Shown here: in pieces, positions 31,795 through 40,404 of the stretch
Numbering within the stretch: position 1 is the first letter of the stretch
Layout: every line of letters starts with the position of its first letter
Origin: Bacteroidales bacterium
Lineage (GTDB): Bacteria > Bacteroidota > Bacteroidia > Bacteroidales > UBA932
DNA length: 55,068 nt
Direction of reading: 5' to 3'
Assembly (NCBI GenBank): GCA_016288775.1
Contig: JAEELG010000081.1
Span: forward strand, 1 to 55,068
The notes under the pieces: generated by a model
Database searches by the model: none
What the model was told of the DNA's origin: nothing
Seen by the model: only the letters and a program-made list of their open reading frames with translations
Made by a program: the position numbers and the translations under genes

Positions 31795-33684
31795 ATGAAG
31801 AAGATTATCCTTTGCGCGGCGATGTTTCTTGCCGCATCTGTGGCAACCGGCGCACAGTCCGACACCGTCCGTTTTGCTTTTTTGACCGACACTCACCTGT
31901 CAGTTGGCTCCAGGTCCTGCAATGACCTGCGACGCTGCATTGCGGATATCAATTCCCTGCCGGGGCTGGACTTCGCCGTGTTCGGAGGCGACATCACCGA
32001 CTTCGGAGCCGACGAGGAAATATGCATGGCCAAGGCCATGATAGATTCGCTCGATATCCCTTATTACGTGGTGGCGGGCAACCACGACGCAAAATGGTCG
32101 GAGAGCGGCTGCAACACCTTCAAGAACGTGTTCGGTTACGAGCATTTCGAGTTCCGGAAGGGCGGCTGGAGGTTCCTGGGCTGCAACTGCGGGCCCGACA
32201 TGCGCATGGCCCCGGCCCTGCTCCCCAAAGACAGCATGGACTGGCTGGAGGGGCTGGAGGCCGACAAAAAGAGCATCTTCTTCAATCACTATCCGCAGGA
32301 CACCTCGGTGCTCAATTATTTTGAGGTCACGCGCGCGCTCAAGCGTGCGGGAGTGCAGTTCGAAATAGGAGGCCACTGGCACCAGAACCGGGCCATGAAC
32401 TACGACGGACTGCCCGCAGTGCTGTGCCGCTCCACCATGACCGACCGGATCAGGCCGGCGGGATATACGCTCTTTACACTGACGGGCAGCTCCATTATTG
32501 CGTGCGAGCGCAGGCTGCCGGCAGATGGTGCCGCAGAGACCGTACAATGGTATGAACGCGAGCTGGCTCCGGTGTGTGACACGGTTAGTTACGACGCTTG
32601 CGGAATCGCATCGTCTTACCCCTGGCTGCGGTACGACGTCAACGAACAGTACCCCCAGGTGCAGGAGGTGTGGAAAAAGAGAGATAACGCCAACATAGTG
32701 GCAGGGTTTGCGCGCAAAGGCGGCCGGGCATGGTATGCAACGGCATCCGGCACGGTGCGGTGCATACGCATCCGGAACGGCAAGGTGCTGTGGAGCAGGG
32801 AGTTCCCGGGAAAAATCTTCTCCACCCCTGCGGTGAGCGGCAACCGGCTGGTGTTCGGTTGCACCGACGGCTGCATCTACGGCCTGAGCGCCCTTACGGG
32901 CAGAGAGATATGGAGCGTGCGGGCAGATAAATCCGTACTGGCGTCGCCTGTGATACGTGACGGCGTGGCTTATATCGGGGCGTCGGACGGAAAGTTCCGG
33001 GCCATTAAATTGCGCACTGGCGCGCCTGTGTGGACCTTCGACGGAGTTCAAGGCTTCGTGGAGTGCCGGGCGTATTTAGACGATGAGCAGGTGGTATTCG
33101 GCAGCTGGGCTGGAAAGCTTTGGTCGCTGGACACCCGCACCGGAGAGCTTCAGTGGACCTGGAACTGCGGCAAGAGTTCGCGCATGTACTCCCCCGCCGC
33201 CACCTGGCCCGTGAAGGCCGCCGGACGCATCTTCATCGCCAATCCCGACAGAAAGGTATATGTGCTTGACGCAGCCACCGGAGAGCAGCTGTTCAGCGTC
33301 GACGGCGGGCGCGAAGCCATAGGCCTGAGCGCCGACGGCAGCACCGTGCTGGCCAAGACCATGTTCAACACCTCGTATGCTTTCAAGGCGGATGTGCCGG
33401 TTCCTGAAGGCGGCTCGCTGCTGGATTCGGCGCTGCTCTGGCGCGTGCCCAACGGCATGCATTACGAGATTGGCCCTACTCCATTGGTCGAACTGGACGG
33501 CAGCGTGCTCACACCGTCGGACAAGGGGAACCTGCATGCGTTCTCGCTTGAGGACGGCTCGCTGCAGTGGTGCCACAAATTCTCGCTGGCGCTCATCAAT
33601 CCCGTGGAAGCATGGAAAAAAGGCCGAAGCAAGTACATACTCGCCTCGGCCATGGACGGCACAATCGTGCTGTTGAAGTATTAG
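31795..33684 (+). CDS. Exported metallophosphatase fused to a PQQ-like beta-propeller
   Basis: A 629-aa protein with signal peptide MKKIILCAAMFLAASVATGA. Residues about 25-230 are a calcineurin-like phosphoesterase with all five metal motifs: FLTDTHLS, VFGGDITD, VAGNHDAKW, FFNHYPQD and GGHWHQNR. Residues about 300-629 are PQQ-like propeller blades of about 40 residues, for example TPAVSGNRLVFGCTDGCIYG, ALTGREIWSVRADKSV, ASPVIRDGVAYIGASDGKF and LDAATGEQLFSVDG. It is predicted to be periplasmic or surface-exposed; the substrate is unknown. The 3' end overlaps that of the convergent wzz-like gene by 4 nt. Confidence 0.85.
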   Translation: MKKIILCAAMFLAASVATGAQSDTVRFAFLTDTHLSVGSRSCNDLRRCIADINSLPGLDFAVFGGDITDFGADEEICMAKAMIDSLDIPYYVVAGNHDAKWSESGCNTFKNVFGYEHFEFRKGGWRFLGCNCGPDMRMAPALLPKDSMDWLEGLEADKKSIFFNHYPQDTSVLNYFEVTRALKRAGVQFEIGGHWHQNRAMNYDGLPAVLCRSTMTDRIRPAGYTLFTLTGSSIIACERRLPADGAAETVQWYERELAPVCDTVSYDACGIASSYPWLRYDVNEQYPQVQEVWKKRDNANIVAGFARKGGRAWYATASGTVRCIRIRNGKVLWSREFPGKIFSTPAVSGNRLVFGCTDGCIYGLSALTGREIWSVRADKSVLASPVIRDGVAYIGASDGKFRAIKLRTGAPVWTFDGVQGFVECRAYLDDEQVVFGSWAGKLWSLDTRTGELQWTWNCGKSSRMYSPAATWPVKAAGRIFIANPDRKVYVLDAATGEQLFSVDGGREAIGLSADGSTVLAKTMFNTSYAFKADVPVPEGGSLLDSALLWRVPNGMHYEIGPTPLVELDGSVLTPSDKGNLHAFSLEDGSLQWCHKFSLALINPVEAWKKGRSKYILASAMDGTIVLLKY

Positions 33685-34793
33685 GATTCCTTTTCGGGCT
33701 CCTTGAATTCCTTCCTGGCTTTCTTTACCAGATCCTCGCCAAAGGCCACCCAGAGGCATGACAGGATTCCGCCAAGGAAGAAGAAGATTATGCACACCTT
33801 GGCCCTGCTGTTCGACGGCATCAGAGGCACCGAAGCGGGTTGAACCACGGCATATACAGGCTTCACTTCCTGGATCTTCGCCTTTGCAAGCTCACGCTGC
33901 TGGGCCATCTGGGAGTAAATCTGGTTGGCCAGGTTGGCCTCGTCCTGCAAACGCTGACGGGCACTGCTAACCGACTGGAGGATAACGCTACGGTCGTAGT
34001 CTACGCGGGCCGCATAGGCCGACTGGGCCTTAACCAGCTTGCGGTACGCCTCGTCGGCAAGCTCCACGTAATACTCGTAGTCGGCGGTTGCCTTCTTGGT
34101 ACGGTACTCGGTCACGAAGTCCTGGAGGCGCTGGCACACGGTATCGGCCACCTGCTTCACAATCATGGGGTCGTCCATCACAACATTGATGGTGGTGACG
34201 CCGGTCTTGTTGTTAACGGTCGTATTGATGGCAGAACGCAAAGCCTTGATTGCCAGGCCCTGACGGGGAGTGAGGTCTTCAGGATCTATCACGCTGTCGT
34301 CGTACAGATACTTGGCATCGGCCTTTTCGCGCTTTGCGGCCTTCCTGGGGCTGAGCGGCTTATCGCGCTCCAGCAAATGCAGGAAAACCGTAGTGGTGTC
34401 GGGCTTCACGCCCTGGACTTCCAGTTTGCGGGGCACGAAAGGAGTCACGGGCACCTCGAGCAGCGAGCACAGGAAAGGCGTGCTGGAGCTGATTTCCGGG
34501 AACAAAGTGATATTGAGTGCGTCCGGAGTGCTGTTCAGCGTCATGTTGCCAACACCGAGCATGCTGGCAAGGGTTCCCAATGAACCACTGGAGCGATTCT
34601 GGAGCTCAGGTGCAAGCGTCATGGTCACGGTATACGTGCGCTTCATCAAAAGCGCATAGGTCACGCCAAGCACACAGAAGATGAATGTCACCAAAAAGAT
34701 GAACTTCCAGCGCTTGACCAACTTTCGGAGAATCTCCATCCAGTCGATGGACATCTCGTCGTCCTGGACCTGTTGAATCTTGTTCTCTTCCAT
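33681..34793 (-). CDS. Wzz-type polysaccharide chain-length/co-polymerase protein
   Basis: A 370-aa inner-membrane protein with two TM segments: residues about 32-52 (FIFLVTFIFCVLGVTYALLM) and about 335-355 (CIIFFFLGGILSCLWVAFG). Between them lies a long periplasmic helical region, ending with the Pro-rich PASVPLMPSNSRAK typical of Wzz before TM2. Wzz proteins set the length of O-antigen, capsule or exopolysaccharide chains. No tyrosine-kinase domain follows. It lies 6 nt downstream of the SLBB export gene, its expected partner. Confidence 0.88.
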   Translation of the reverse strand: MEENKIQQVQDDEMSIDWMEILRKLVKRWKFIFLVTFIFCVLGVTYALLMKRTYTVTMTLAPELQNRSSGSLGTLASMLGVGNMTLNSTPDALNITLFPEISSSTPFLCSLLEVPVTPFVPRKLEVQGVKPDTTTVFLHLLERDKPLSPRKAAKREKADAKYLYDDSVIDPEDLTPRQGLAIKALRSAINTTVNNKTGVTTINVVMDDPMIVKQVADTVCQRLQDFVTEYRTKKATADYEYYVELADEAYRKLVKAQSAYAARVDYDRSVILQSVSSARQRLQDEANLANQIYSQMAQQRELAKAKIQEVKPVYAVVQPASVPLMPSNSRAKVCIIFFFLGGILSCLWVAFGEDLVKKARKEFKEPEKES

Positions 34794-34799
34794 ATTACA

Positions 34800-37211
34800 T
34801 TATTTATACCTGTCCAATGCAACAAATAGATATGCAGCAGACATAGCCACAGTGCCAAGAGCCGTAACAGCCTGAGTACTACGTTCAAAAGCCTTGTCGG
34901 TTATGCCCTCCGGTTTCTGACGCTGCGGTACCACAATCTCGTCGCCGGGGAGCACCTGGGTACCCAGTCCCATCTTTTCGGAAGTTCCGTTCATGTGCAC
35001 CACATAAGACTTGCCCTTCTGGGCGCGGGCGGCAAATCCACCGCAATCATTAACATAGCTTCTTACGCTCTTGCCGCTTTCGTAGCTGATTACCGACGGC
35101 ATCATCACACAACCCATCACTCGCACGGTGTTGCGAACCATAGGGATGTCGAGCACGTCACCCTCCATCAGTTCGATATCGTACTGGGAGCCGGGATTGG
35201 TAAGGGCCTTGTCGAGCTGAATTGCAACCTGATAATTGGATGCAACCTGGTTGCGGTAAACATCTGCGGTATCAAGCTGCGAGCGCGAATCGTCGTTACG
35301 ATACTGAAGTATTTCCAGCAACTGCCTGCGCTCGTCTTCTCCCATGTTGCGGAACAGACGGGCACCCTTGAGATATGCGTACTTGGTAACTCCGCCAGCC
35401 TTGTTCACAAGGTCGCTGAGGCGCTCGTTGCGGGTTGTGAGGGTAAAGCTGCCGGCAAAGTTGGCCTCGCCGGTAACGGTCACATGTGTCTGCACGTTAT
35501 AGGAAGGGCTGTAATGAACAATCACTTCGTCGTAAGGCTGCAGATAGAACTTCTCGCCTTCGCTGCCTTCGAAGTTGCCATCGACACTCATGCTTATGAG
35601 CTCGCCAACCTCGTCCATACGGAGCAGGCCGTTGGCATCGCGCTTGCGGCGGGATACGTCCACACGTGCAAGCGAAGCGCCTTCCTTAAGGCCGCCGGCC
35701 ATGATGATAAGGTCCTCAACCGTTGTGTTCTCGGCAAAGGGGAAAGTACTCGGGTTCACCACCAGTCCTGAAATCGTCATGGTGCCACGCTCCTGAATGT
35801 CGGCCTTGCTGGTGATAAACAGCTCATCGTTCTTCTGCAGATCGATGTCGGGATCGAGTCCGTCCAGAACCCTACCCAAGTTCAGGGAAATAACTTCCCT
35901 GGTCTTGTCTTCATGCTGACGGTGCAGAACGGCACGGGTTGTAAAGGCGTCGGGCAGCAGGCCGCCGGCCTTTGCCACCAGGTCGCGTACGGTATTTACC
36001 TTGCCGCCAAGCTCATACATGCCGGGCTGATAAACGGCACCGGTAATGTTGATACGGTTCTCGTAGAACGAATTGAGCTTGCCAACGGTTACCTGATCGC
36101 CGTCCTTCATCTCGAATTTGCCAAAATCTGCCACCTCTATGGTACGGATCTCATAATTCTTGCCGCTCTGGCGCATAACGGTAATGTTGTCGGTAAAGGC
36201 ACCCGCAGCAAACCCGCCTGCATACTTGATGAGGTCGGCAAGGGTTTCGCCGTCCTTCATCTCAAAGCTCATGGGGCGCTTCACCTGGCCGCCTATCCTC
36301 ACGAGGCAAGTGTAAGGCTTGACCATAATCACGTCGCCCTCCTCAAGGCGCATGTCGCTTTCACGCGTACCGTTCAGCAGGAAGTCGTACACGTCCACGG
36401 TGCCCACAACCTTGCCGCCACGGTTGACGGTGATATTGCGTAGGGACCCCGGTTCCACCACGCCTCCTGCCAGATAAAGGGCATGGAATACGGTGGAGAA
36501 TGCCGACAGCACATAGGTTCCGGCATTGCTCACGTCACCAAGGATATTCACCTGGATGGTCCTGATCTGGCCGAGGCTGAGGCGGATGTCTGTACGGCCG
36601 GAACTGCGGTTAAGACCACCGTAAATGCCCGACAGCTTGCGCTTGAGGTAAGTATTGGCCTCGTCGATTGTCATTCCGTTCAGATACACGGGTCCGAGTA
36701 TATCCACGCTGATACTGCCTTCGGGCGAAATCTTGTCCCTCAGGGTAACCTGGTTGGCTCCGAAGATATCGATAATCACCTCGTCGCCGGGGCCCAGCTT
36801 GTAATTCTTAGGCGTTGCCAGATTCTCGCTCGGAGCAAAGTTCAGCGCCTTGTTGCGGAACACGTCGCGTCCGAACACATTGTCGCCGGTAGTCTCGGCA
36901 AACGACTCGGGAGCCATCTCCACTTCAGCTGAAACGCTGTGGGTGCGGTCCTCCGCCACTGCAGTGGACTTGGCCTGGGCCACGCCGGTCTGCTGGCTCT
37001 CGTACAGGGCTTTCACCCTCTCGGCCTGGGCACGGTCGACGCCGCGGGCGGCGAGTTCGGCAATCATGGAATCCTGCGATTTGCCCTGGGCGAGTCCGTT
37101 CTTCACATACTCCAGCACCTGGACATCGGTCATCGAGCTCTGCGCCACGGCACAAATGCCGCACAACGCAAAGGCTCCAATCAAAATCATCCTTTTGAAT
37201 ATCATATTCAT
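34800..37211 (-). CDS. SLBB-domain polysaccharide export protein (Wza-like)
   Basis: An 803-aa exported protein starting MNMIFKRMILIGAFALCGIC, followed by an export region ending in AVAQ. After an N-terminal helical part it has the poly-export segment YKLGPGDEVIIDIFGANQVT and then a series of SLBB beta-grasp repeats: VNILGDVSNAGTYVLSAFS, VRIGGQVKRPMSFEMKDGET, INITGAVYQPGMYELGGK, MTISGLVVNPSTFPFAEN, VTVTGEANFAGSFTLTT and VRVMGCVMMPSVISYESG. A hydrophobic helix ends the chain. It probably forms the periplasmic/outer-membrane channel for a capsule or exopolysaccharide, with the Wzz protein. The start at 37211 follows a TATATTTG box; longer in-frame versions have non-conserved leaders. Confidence 0.88.
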   Translation of the reverse strand: MNMIFKRMILIGAFALCGICAVAQSSMTDVQVLEYVKNGLAQGKSQDSMIAELAARGVDRAQAERVKALYESQQTGVAQAKSTAVAEDRTHSVSAEVEMAPESFAETTGDNVFGRDVFRNKALNFAPSENLATPKNYKLGPGDEVIIDIFGANQVTLRDKISPEGSISVDILGPVYLNGMTIDEANTYLKRKLSGIYGGLNRSSGRTDIRLSLGQIRTIQVNILGDVSNAGTYVLSAFSTVFHALYLAGGVVEPGSLRNITVNRGGKVVGTVDVYDFLLNGTRESDMRLEEGDVIMVKPYTCLVRIGGQVKRPMSFEMKDGETLADLIKYAGGFAAGAFTDNITVMRQSGKNYEIRTIEVADFGKFEMKDGDQVTVGKLNSFYENRINITGAVYQPGMYELGGKVNTVRDLVAKAGGLLPDAFTTRAVLHRQHEDKTREVISLNLGRVLDGLDPDIDLQKNDELFITSKADIQERGTMTISGLVVNPSTFPFAENTTVEDLIIMAGGLKEGASLARVDVSRRKRDANGLLRMDEVGELISMSVDGNFEGSEGEKFYLQPYDEVIVHYSPSYNVQTHVTVTGEANFAGSFTLTTRNERLSDLVNKAGGVTKYAYLKGARLFRNMGEDERRQLLEILQYRNDDSRSQLDTADVYRNQVASNYQVAIQLDKALTNPGSQYDIELMEGDVLDIPMVRNTVRVMGCVMMPSVISYESGKSVRSYVNDCGGFAARAQKGKSYVVHMNGTSEKMGLGTQVLPGDEIVVPQRQKPEGITDKAFERSTQAVTALGTVAMSAAYLFVALDRYK

Positions 37212-37226
37212 AATGGTTTTAGTCCA

Positions 37227-37234
37227 CAAATATA
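37227..37234 (-). promoter_or_regulatory. -7 promoter box for the SLBB-wzz operon
   Basis: The minus strand reads TATATTTG, giving a predicted leader of about 11 nt. It lies in the 38-nt gap after the symporter gene, so the export operon has its own promoter. Confidence 0.6.
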
Positions 37235-37249
37235 ACAATATTTGTCGGA

Positions 37250-38566
37250 TTATCCTTCGTATTCCTTCATGGCCTTCACAACCCTGGGCGAAAGACGCAA
37301 TATCGCATACATCGTAGGCACCGTCATAAGGGCGAAGGCAAGGTCCATCACGCTCACCGCCACGTCGAGGGTAATCACGCTGGCAATCAGCAACATAAAC
37401 AGGTAAAAGATGTCGTATCCGCGGGCCGCTTTCGCACCAAAAAGGTACTCCGCGCAAGTGCGTCCGTAATACGAGTACGAGAACATGGTAGAGAAGGCAA
37501 AAACAATCACCATCACCATGAGCAGATACTGGCCCACATAAGGGATGAGCACATCGAATGAGCCCAGAGCAACGGAAAGGCCCTTCACCCCTTCCACATG
37601 ATAGCAGTCGGCAACCAGGATGGGGATGGCGGTAAGCGTACACACCAGCCCGGAATCTATTGCCGGCCCGAGCATGGCCACATATCCCTCACGCACCGGC
37701 TCCGCATTACGTGATGCTCCGTGCATCATCATTCCGGTACCCACGCCGGCCTCGTTCACCAGCATTGCCCGGCGAGCGCCGGTGACCGCCACTCCGGCCA
37801 GGCCGCCCAGGCCTGCCTTAAGGCTGAACGCGCCCTCGAATATGCTTGCAAACACTCCGGGAATCTTGTCCAGGTTGGTAACGATAACTATCAAAACCAG
37901 CGCAAAATACACCGCAACCATGGCAGGCACAAGCTTCGACGACACCTTGGAGATACGCTGCAGGCCACCCAGCACCACCAGCGACACTATTGCAGTAATA
38001 ACCGCACCTATCCCCAGCCGCAGCCACACTGTTGGCTCCACCTGCGGCATGAAAACAGTCGTCACCGCCTCAACAAGCTGGTTCGACTGCATCATACACA
38101 GGCAGCCCACCAGGCCCACCGATGCAAACATCATCGCCAGCGGCTTGAATTTGGGGCCGAACGCTTCGGTTATCACGTACATCGGCCCGCCCTTAACCTG
38201 TCCGTCGCGAGTCCGGCCTTTGAACATAATCGCAAGCGTGCCCTCGAAAAACTTGGTGGCCATACCGAACAGGGCGCTCACCCACATCCAGAATATGGCT
38301 CCGGGGCCGCCCACCACAATCGCTATGGCCACGCCGGCAATGTTCCCCAGCCCCACAGTGGCGCTGATGGCACTCATCAGGGCCTGGAATGAACTGATCT
38401 CCCCCGCCCCGGTCTTCCTCGTTTTGAGCGAGCGCACGGCAGTACCCAGTTTGCGGATCGGCACCGCCCTAGAGTATATGAACAGGAAAAGCCCGCCGCC
38501 CACCAGCCAGATGAACAGCGGATACCCGCATACGAAGTCTGAAATCTTTATTATCAAGTCGTGCAT
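37250..38566 (-). CDS. Alanine/glycine:cation symporter (AGCS) family protein
   Basis: A 438-aa inner-membrane transporter with about 10-11 hydrophobic segments. The AGCS signature is clear: FQALMSAISATVGLGNIAGV followed by AIAIVVGGPGAIFWMWVSA and GMATKFFEGTLA, then GGPMYVI and GARRAMLVNEAGVGTG. It imports alanine or glycine with Na+ or H+. I chose the Met at 38566, just after the CDF stop at 38574, since a longer start overlaps that gene and adds a non-conserved 11-residue leader. Confidence 0.88.
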   Translation of the reverse strand: MHDLIIKISDFVCGYPLFIWLVGGGLFLFIYSRAVPIRKLGTAVRSLKTRKTGAGEISSFQALMSAISATVGLGNIAGVAIAIVVGGPGAIFWMWVSALFGMATKFFEGTLAIMFKGRTRDGQVKGGPMYVITEAFGPKFKPLAMMFASVGLVGCLCMMQSNQLVEAVTTVFMPQVEPTVWLRLGIGAVITAIVSLVVLGGLQRISKVSSKLVPAMVAVYFALVLIVIVTNLDKIPGVFASIFEGAFSLKAGLGGLAGVAVTGARRAMLVNEAGVGTGMMMHGASRNAEPVREGYVAMLGPAIDSGLVCTLTAIPILVADCYHVEGVKGLSVALGSFDVLIPYVGQYLLMVMVIVFAFSTMFSYSYYGRTCAEYLFGAKAARGYDIFYLFMLLIASVITLDVAVSVMDLAFALMTVPTMYAILRLSPRVVKAMKEYEG

Positions 38567-38573
38567 CTCAATG

Positions 38574-39458
38574 TCATTTAGTGGGCTCCATGTGCACAAT
38601 TATGTGCGAATCCTTGCCAAAGCGGTCGCGGAAACGGCGTTCCACGTCGGTGGCTATCTCGTGCGCCTCATCCAGGGTCATCTGCCCGTCCAGGCGGATG
38701 TGGACCTCGGCGGCAATGCGGTTGCCTATCCTGCGGGTGCGCAGGTTGTGCGGGTCGGAAACGCCCTCGACGTTGCTGATCAGCGACAGCATGTCTTTCT
38801 CCGTCTCCGAGGGCAGGGAGCTGTCCGTCAGCTCGCCGAAACTGGGCCCTAGCAGGTCCCAGGCCACCTTCACCAGCATCGCGCCCACCACTATCGACGC
38901 CAGCGGATCCAGCACCGTCCAGCGGTTGCCAAGTATGATGGCCCCTCCGATACCTATGGCCGCGCCAATGGAACTCAGCGCATCGGACCGGTGATGCCAT
39001 GCATTCGCCTCGAGCGCCGGCGAACAGAGCATCCGCCCCTTATAGCGAGTGTACTGGTAAAGCACTTCCTTCACAAGAATTGATATCAGCGCTACCCAAA
39101 GGGCCACCTTTCCGGGCGACGGGATATCCTCACCCTGCAGCCACCGGGCCAGCTTGAAAGCACCCGATACAACGATCCCGACTGCCGCGGCTCCCAGTGC
39201 CAGGCCGATGAACAGCGTAGCAAGGGTTTCATACTTGCCGTGCCCGTAGTCGTGATCCTCATCCTGCGGCCGTGCCGAAACCCGCACGAACACCAGCACC
39301 ACAATATCGGTCACGAAATCCGACAGCGAATGCACCGCATCCGATATCATCGCCGCCGAATGCCCCATCACTCCCGCCACAGCCTTCAACCCCACCAGCA
39401 GCACATTCACAACACTCCCCTGCAGCGTCACCCGCGATATTTCGTCTTCTCGTAGCAT
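38574..39458 (-). CDS. Cation diffusion facilitator (CDF) family metal transporter
   Basis: A 294-aa protein. The first TM bundle has SAAMISDAVHSLSDFVTD with metal-binding Asp/His, DYGHGKYETLATLFIG follows, and a second motif NAWHHRSDALSSIGA gives the partner site; the C-terminal cytoplasmic domain (VRTRRIGNRIAAEVHIRLD and HIIVHMEP) is the ferredoxin-like dimerisation domain. The HD/HD pattern fits Zn2+ (or related divalent metal) export from the cytoplasm. It is upstream of the symporter by 7 nt. Confidence 0.9.
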   Translation of the reverse strand: MLREDEISRVTLQGSVVNVLLVGLKAVAGVMGHSAAMISDAVHSLSDFVTDIVVLVFVRVSARPQDEDHDYGHGKYETLATLFIGLALGAAAVGIVVSGAFKLARWLQGEDIPSPGKVALWVALISILVKEVLYQYTRYKGRMLCSPALEANAWHHRSDALSSIGAAIGIGGAIILGNRWTVLDPLASIVVGAMLVKVAWDLLGPSFGELTDSSLPSETEKDMLSLISNVEGVSDPHNLRTRRIGNRIAAEVHIRLDGQMTLDEAHEIATDVERRFRDRFGKDSHIIVHMEPTK

Positions 39459-39569
39459 AAATCTTTTCCACGAAGTTAACCATTACTCTCAATATAACAA
39501 AACATTTTTCGAGAGTCTGCAGCAACTGGTCTTTTTCGTATAAACAAACAACCTGAGCGGGAAAAGTAG

Positions 39570-39577
39570 TATCTTTG
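39570..39577 (+). promoter_or_regulatory. -7 promoter box for the DNA-glycosylase-like gene
   Basis: TATCTTTG, a full consensus match ending 4 nt before the GTG at 39582. Confidence 0.55.
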
Positions 39578-39581
39578 ATGC

Positions 39582-40154
39582 GTGAACACCGAACGACATC
39601 CCTTCCAGCCCTTCCTGCCGGAGAACGCGCGTATTCTGTTTCTGGGGAGTTTCCCGCCCCAGCCGCATCGCTGGTGCATGCCGTTTTACTATCCGAATTG
39701 GATCAATGATTTCTGGCGGATCATGGGGCTGATTCATTTTTGCGACAAGGAGCACTTTTGTGTGCCGGGGGAAAAGAGATTTGATGAGGCGGCGATTAGG
39801 GAGTTCTGCACTCGGGAGGGCCTTGCCTTCTACGACACGGCCTGCGAAGTTAGACGATTGAAGGACAATGCCTCCGACGCGTTTCTGGAAGTGGTGACAC
39901 CCACGGACATCCTTGCGCTGCTGACACAGATTCCGTCCTGCCACGTCCTCGTCACCACCGGCGAAAAAGCCAGCACCATCGTCTCCCAGACCTTCGGCTG
40001 CCCCGTCCCGCCGGTGGGAGGACACGTTGTCATTTCGACCAAGGCCGAAGACCGCGTGGTGAAATCTCTCACCTTCTACCGCATGCCCTCCACCTCCCGC
40101 GCCTATCCCCTGCCGCTGGAGAAAAAGGCCGAGGCCTATCGTCAATTATTCTGA
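39582..40154 (+). CDS. Uracil-DNA-glycosylase superfamily protein (MUG/hypoxanthine-type)
   Basis: A 190-aa protein. It has the superfamily N-terminal motif ARILFLGSFPPQPHRW with the FYYPNW segment, central VLVTTGEKAS, and the C-terminal MPSTSRAY, in the place of the leucine-intercalation/His motif. This fits the mismatch- or hypoxanthine-specific branch of base-excision glycosylases, though the lesion is not known. The likely start is a GTG at 39582; an ATG 4 nt upstream is out of frame, and the next in-frame Met (residue 33) would delete the active-site motif. Confidence 0.75.
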   Translation: MNTERHPFQPFLPENARILFLGSFPPQPHRWCMPFYYPNWINDFWRIMGLIHFCDKEHFCVPGEKRFDEAAIREFCTREGLAFYDTACEVRRLKDNASDAFLEVVTPTDILALLTQIPSCHVLVTTGEKASTIVSQTFGCPVPPVGGHVVISTKAEDRVVKSLTFYRMPSTSRAYPLPLEKKAEAYRQLF

Positions 40155-40162
40155 TGCGGGCA

Positions 40163-40191
40163 CAAAAAAGGCCGATGCCTTAGCATCGACC
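40163..40191 (-). terminator. Intrinsic terminator downstream of the OLD-like nuclease gene
   Basis: On the minus strand a 9-bp hairpin (40170-40178 with 40183-40191, one mismatch) is followed by six U residues. Its sequence is almost identical to the terminator at 44125-44152. Confidence 0.75.
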
Positions 40192-40404
40192 CTCTTCCAG
40201 TATCAGCCGTAACTGGTATTATTTACCCATATCACCTTCATCCCCGTCATCAAAATATCAAGGATTTATTAGATAAACAATAATTATCAGGGAAATATTA
40301 GATATTACCATATCTCATTCTGGAACGATTCCCGAGTTTGTCTACGGAATTTGAACGTAATGACACGCCCAGCCCAACATAGCATCCCTCTACAGTCACA
40401 TCTG
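40192..40404. other. AT-rich spacer at the start of the island
   Basis: A 213-nt stretch between the terminator and the OLD-like gene stop. I see no ORF, promoter or repeat that I can support. The base composition becomes clearly AT-richer here than in the core genes to the left. Confidence 0.5.

Noticed and set aside
30533-31798. A 421-codon plus-strand frame opposite the beta-helix lipoprotein
   Set aside because: A mirror of a repetitive Gly/Ser-rich gene; its Ala/Val/His-rich translation is an artefact of that repetition.
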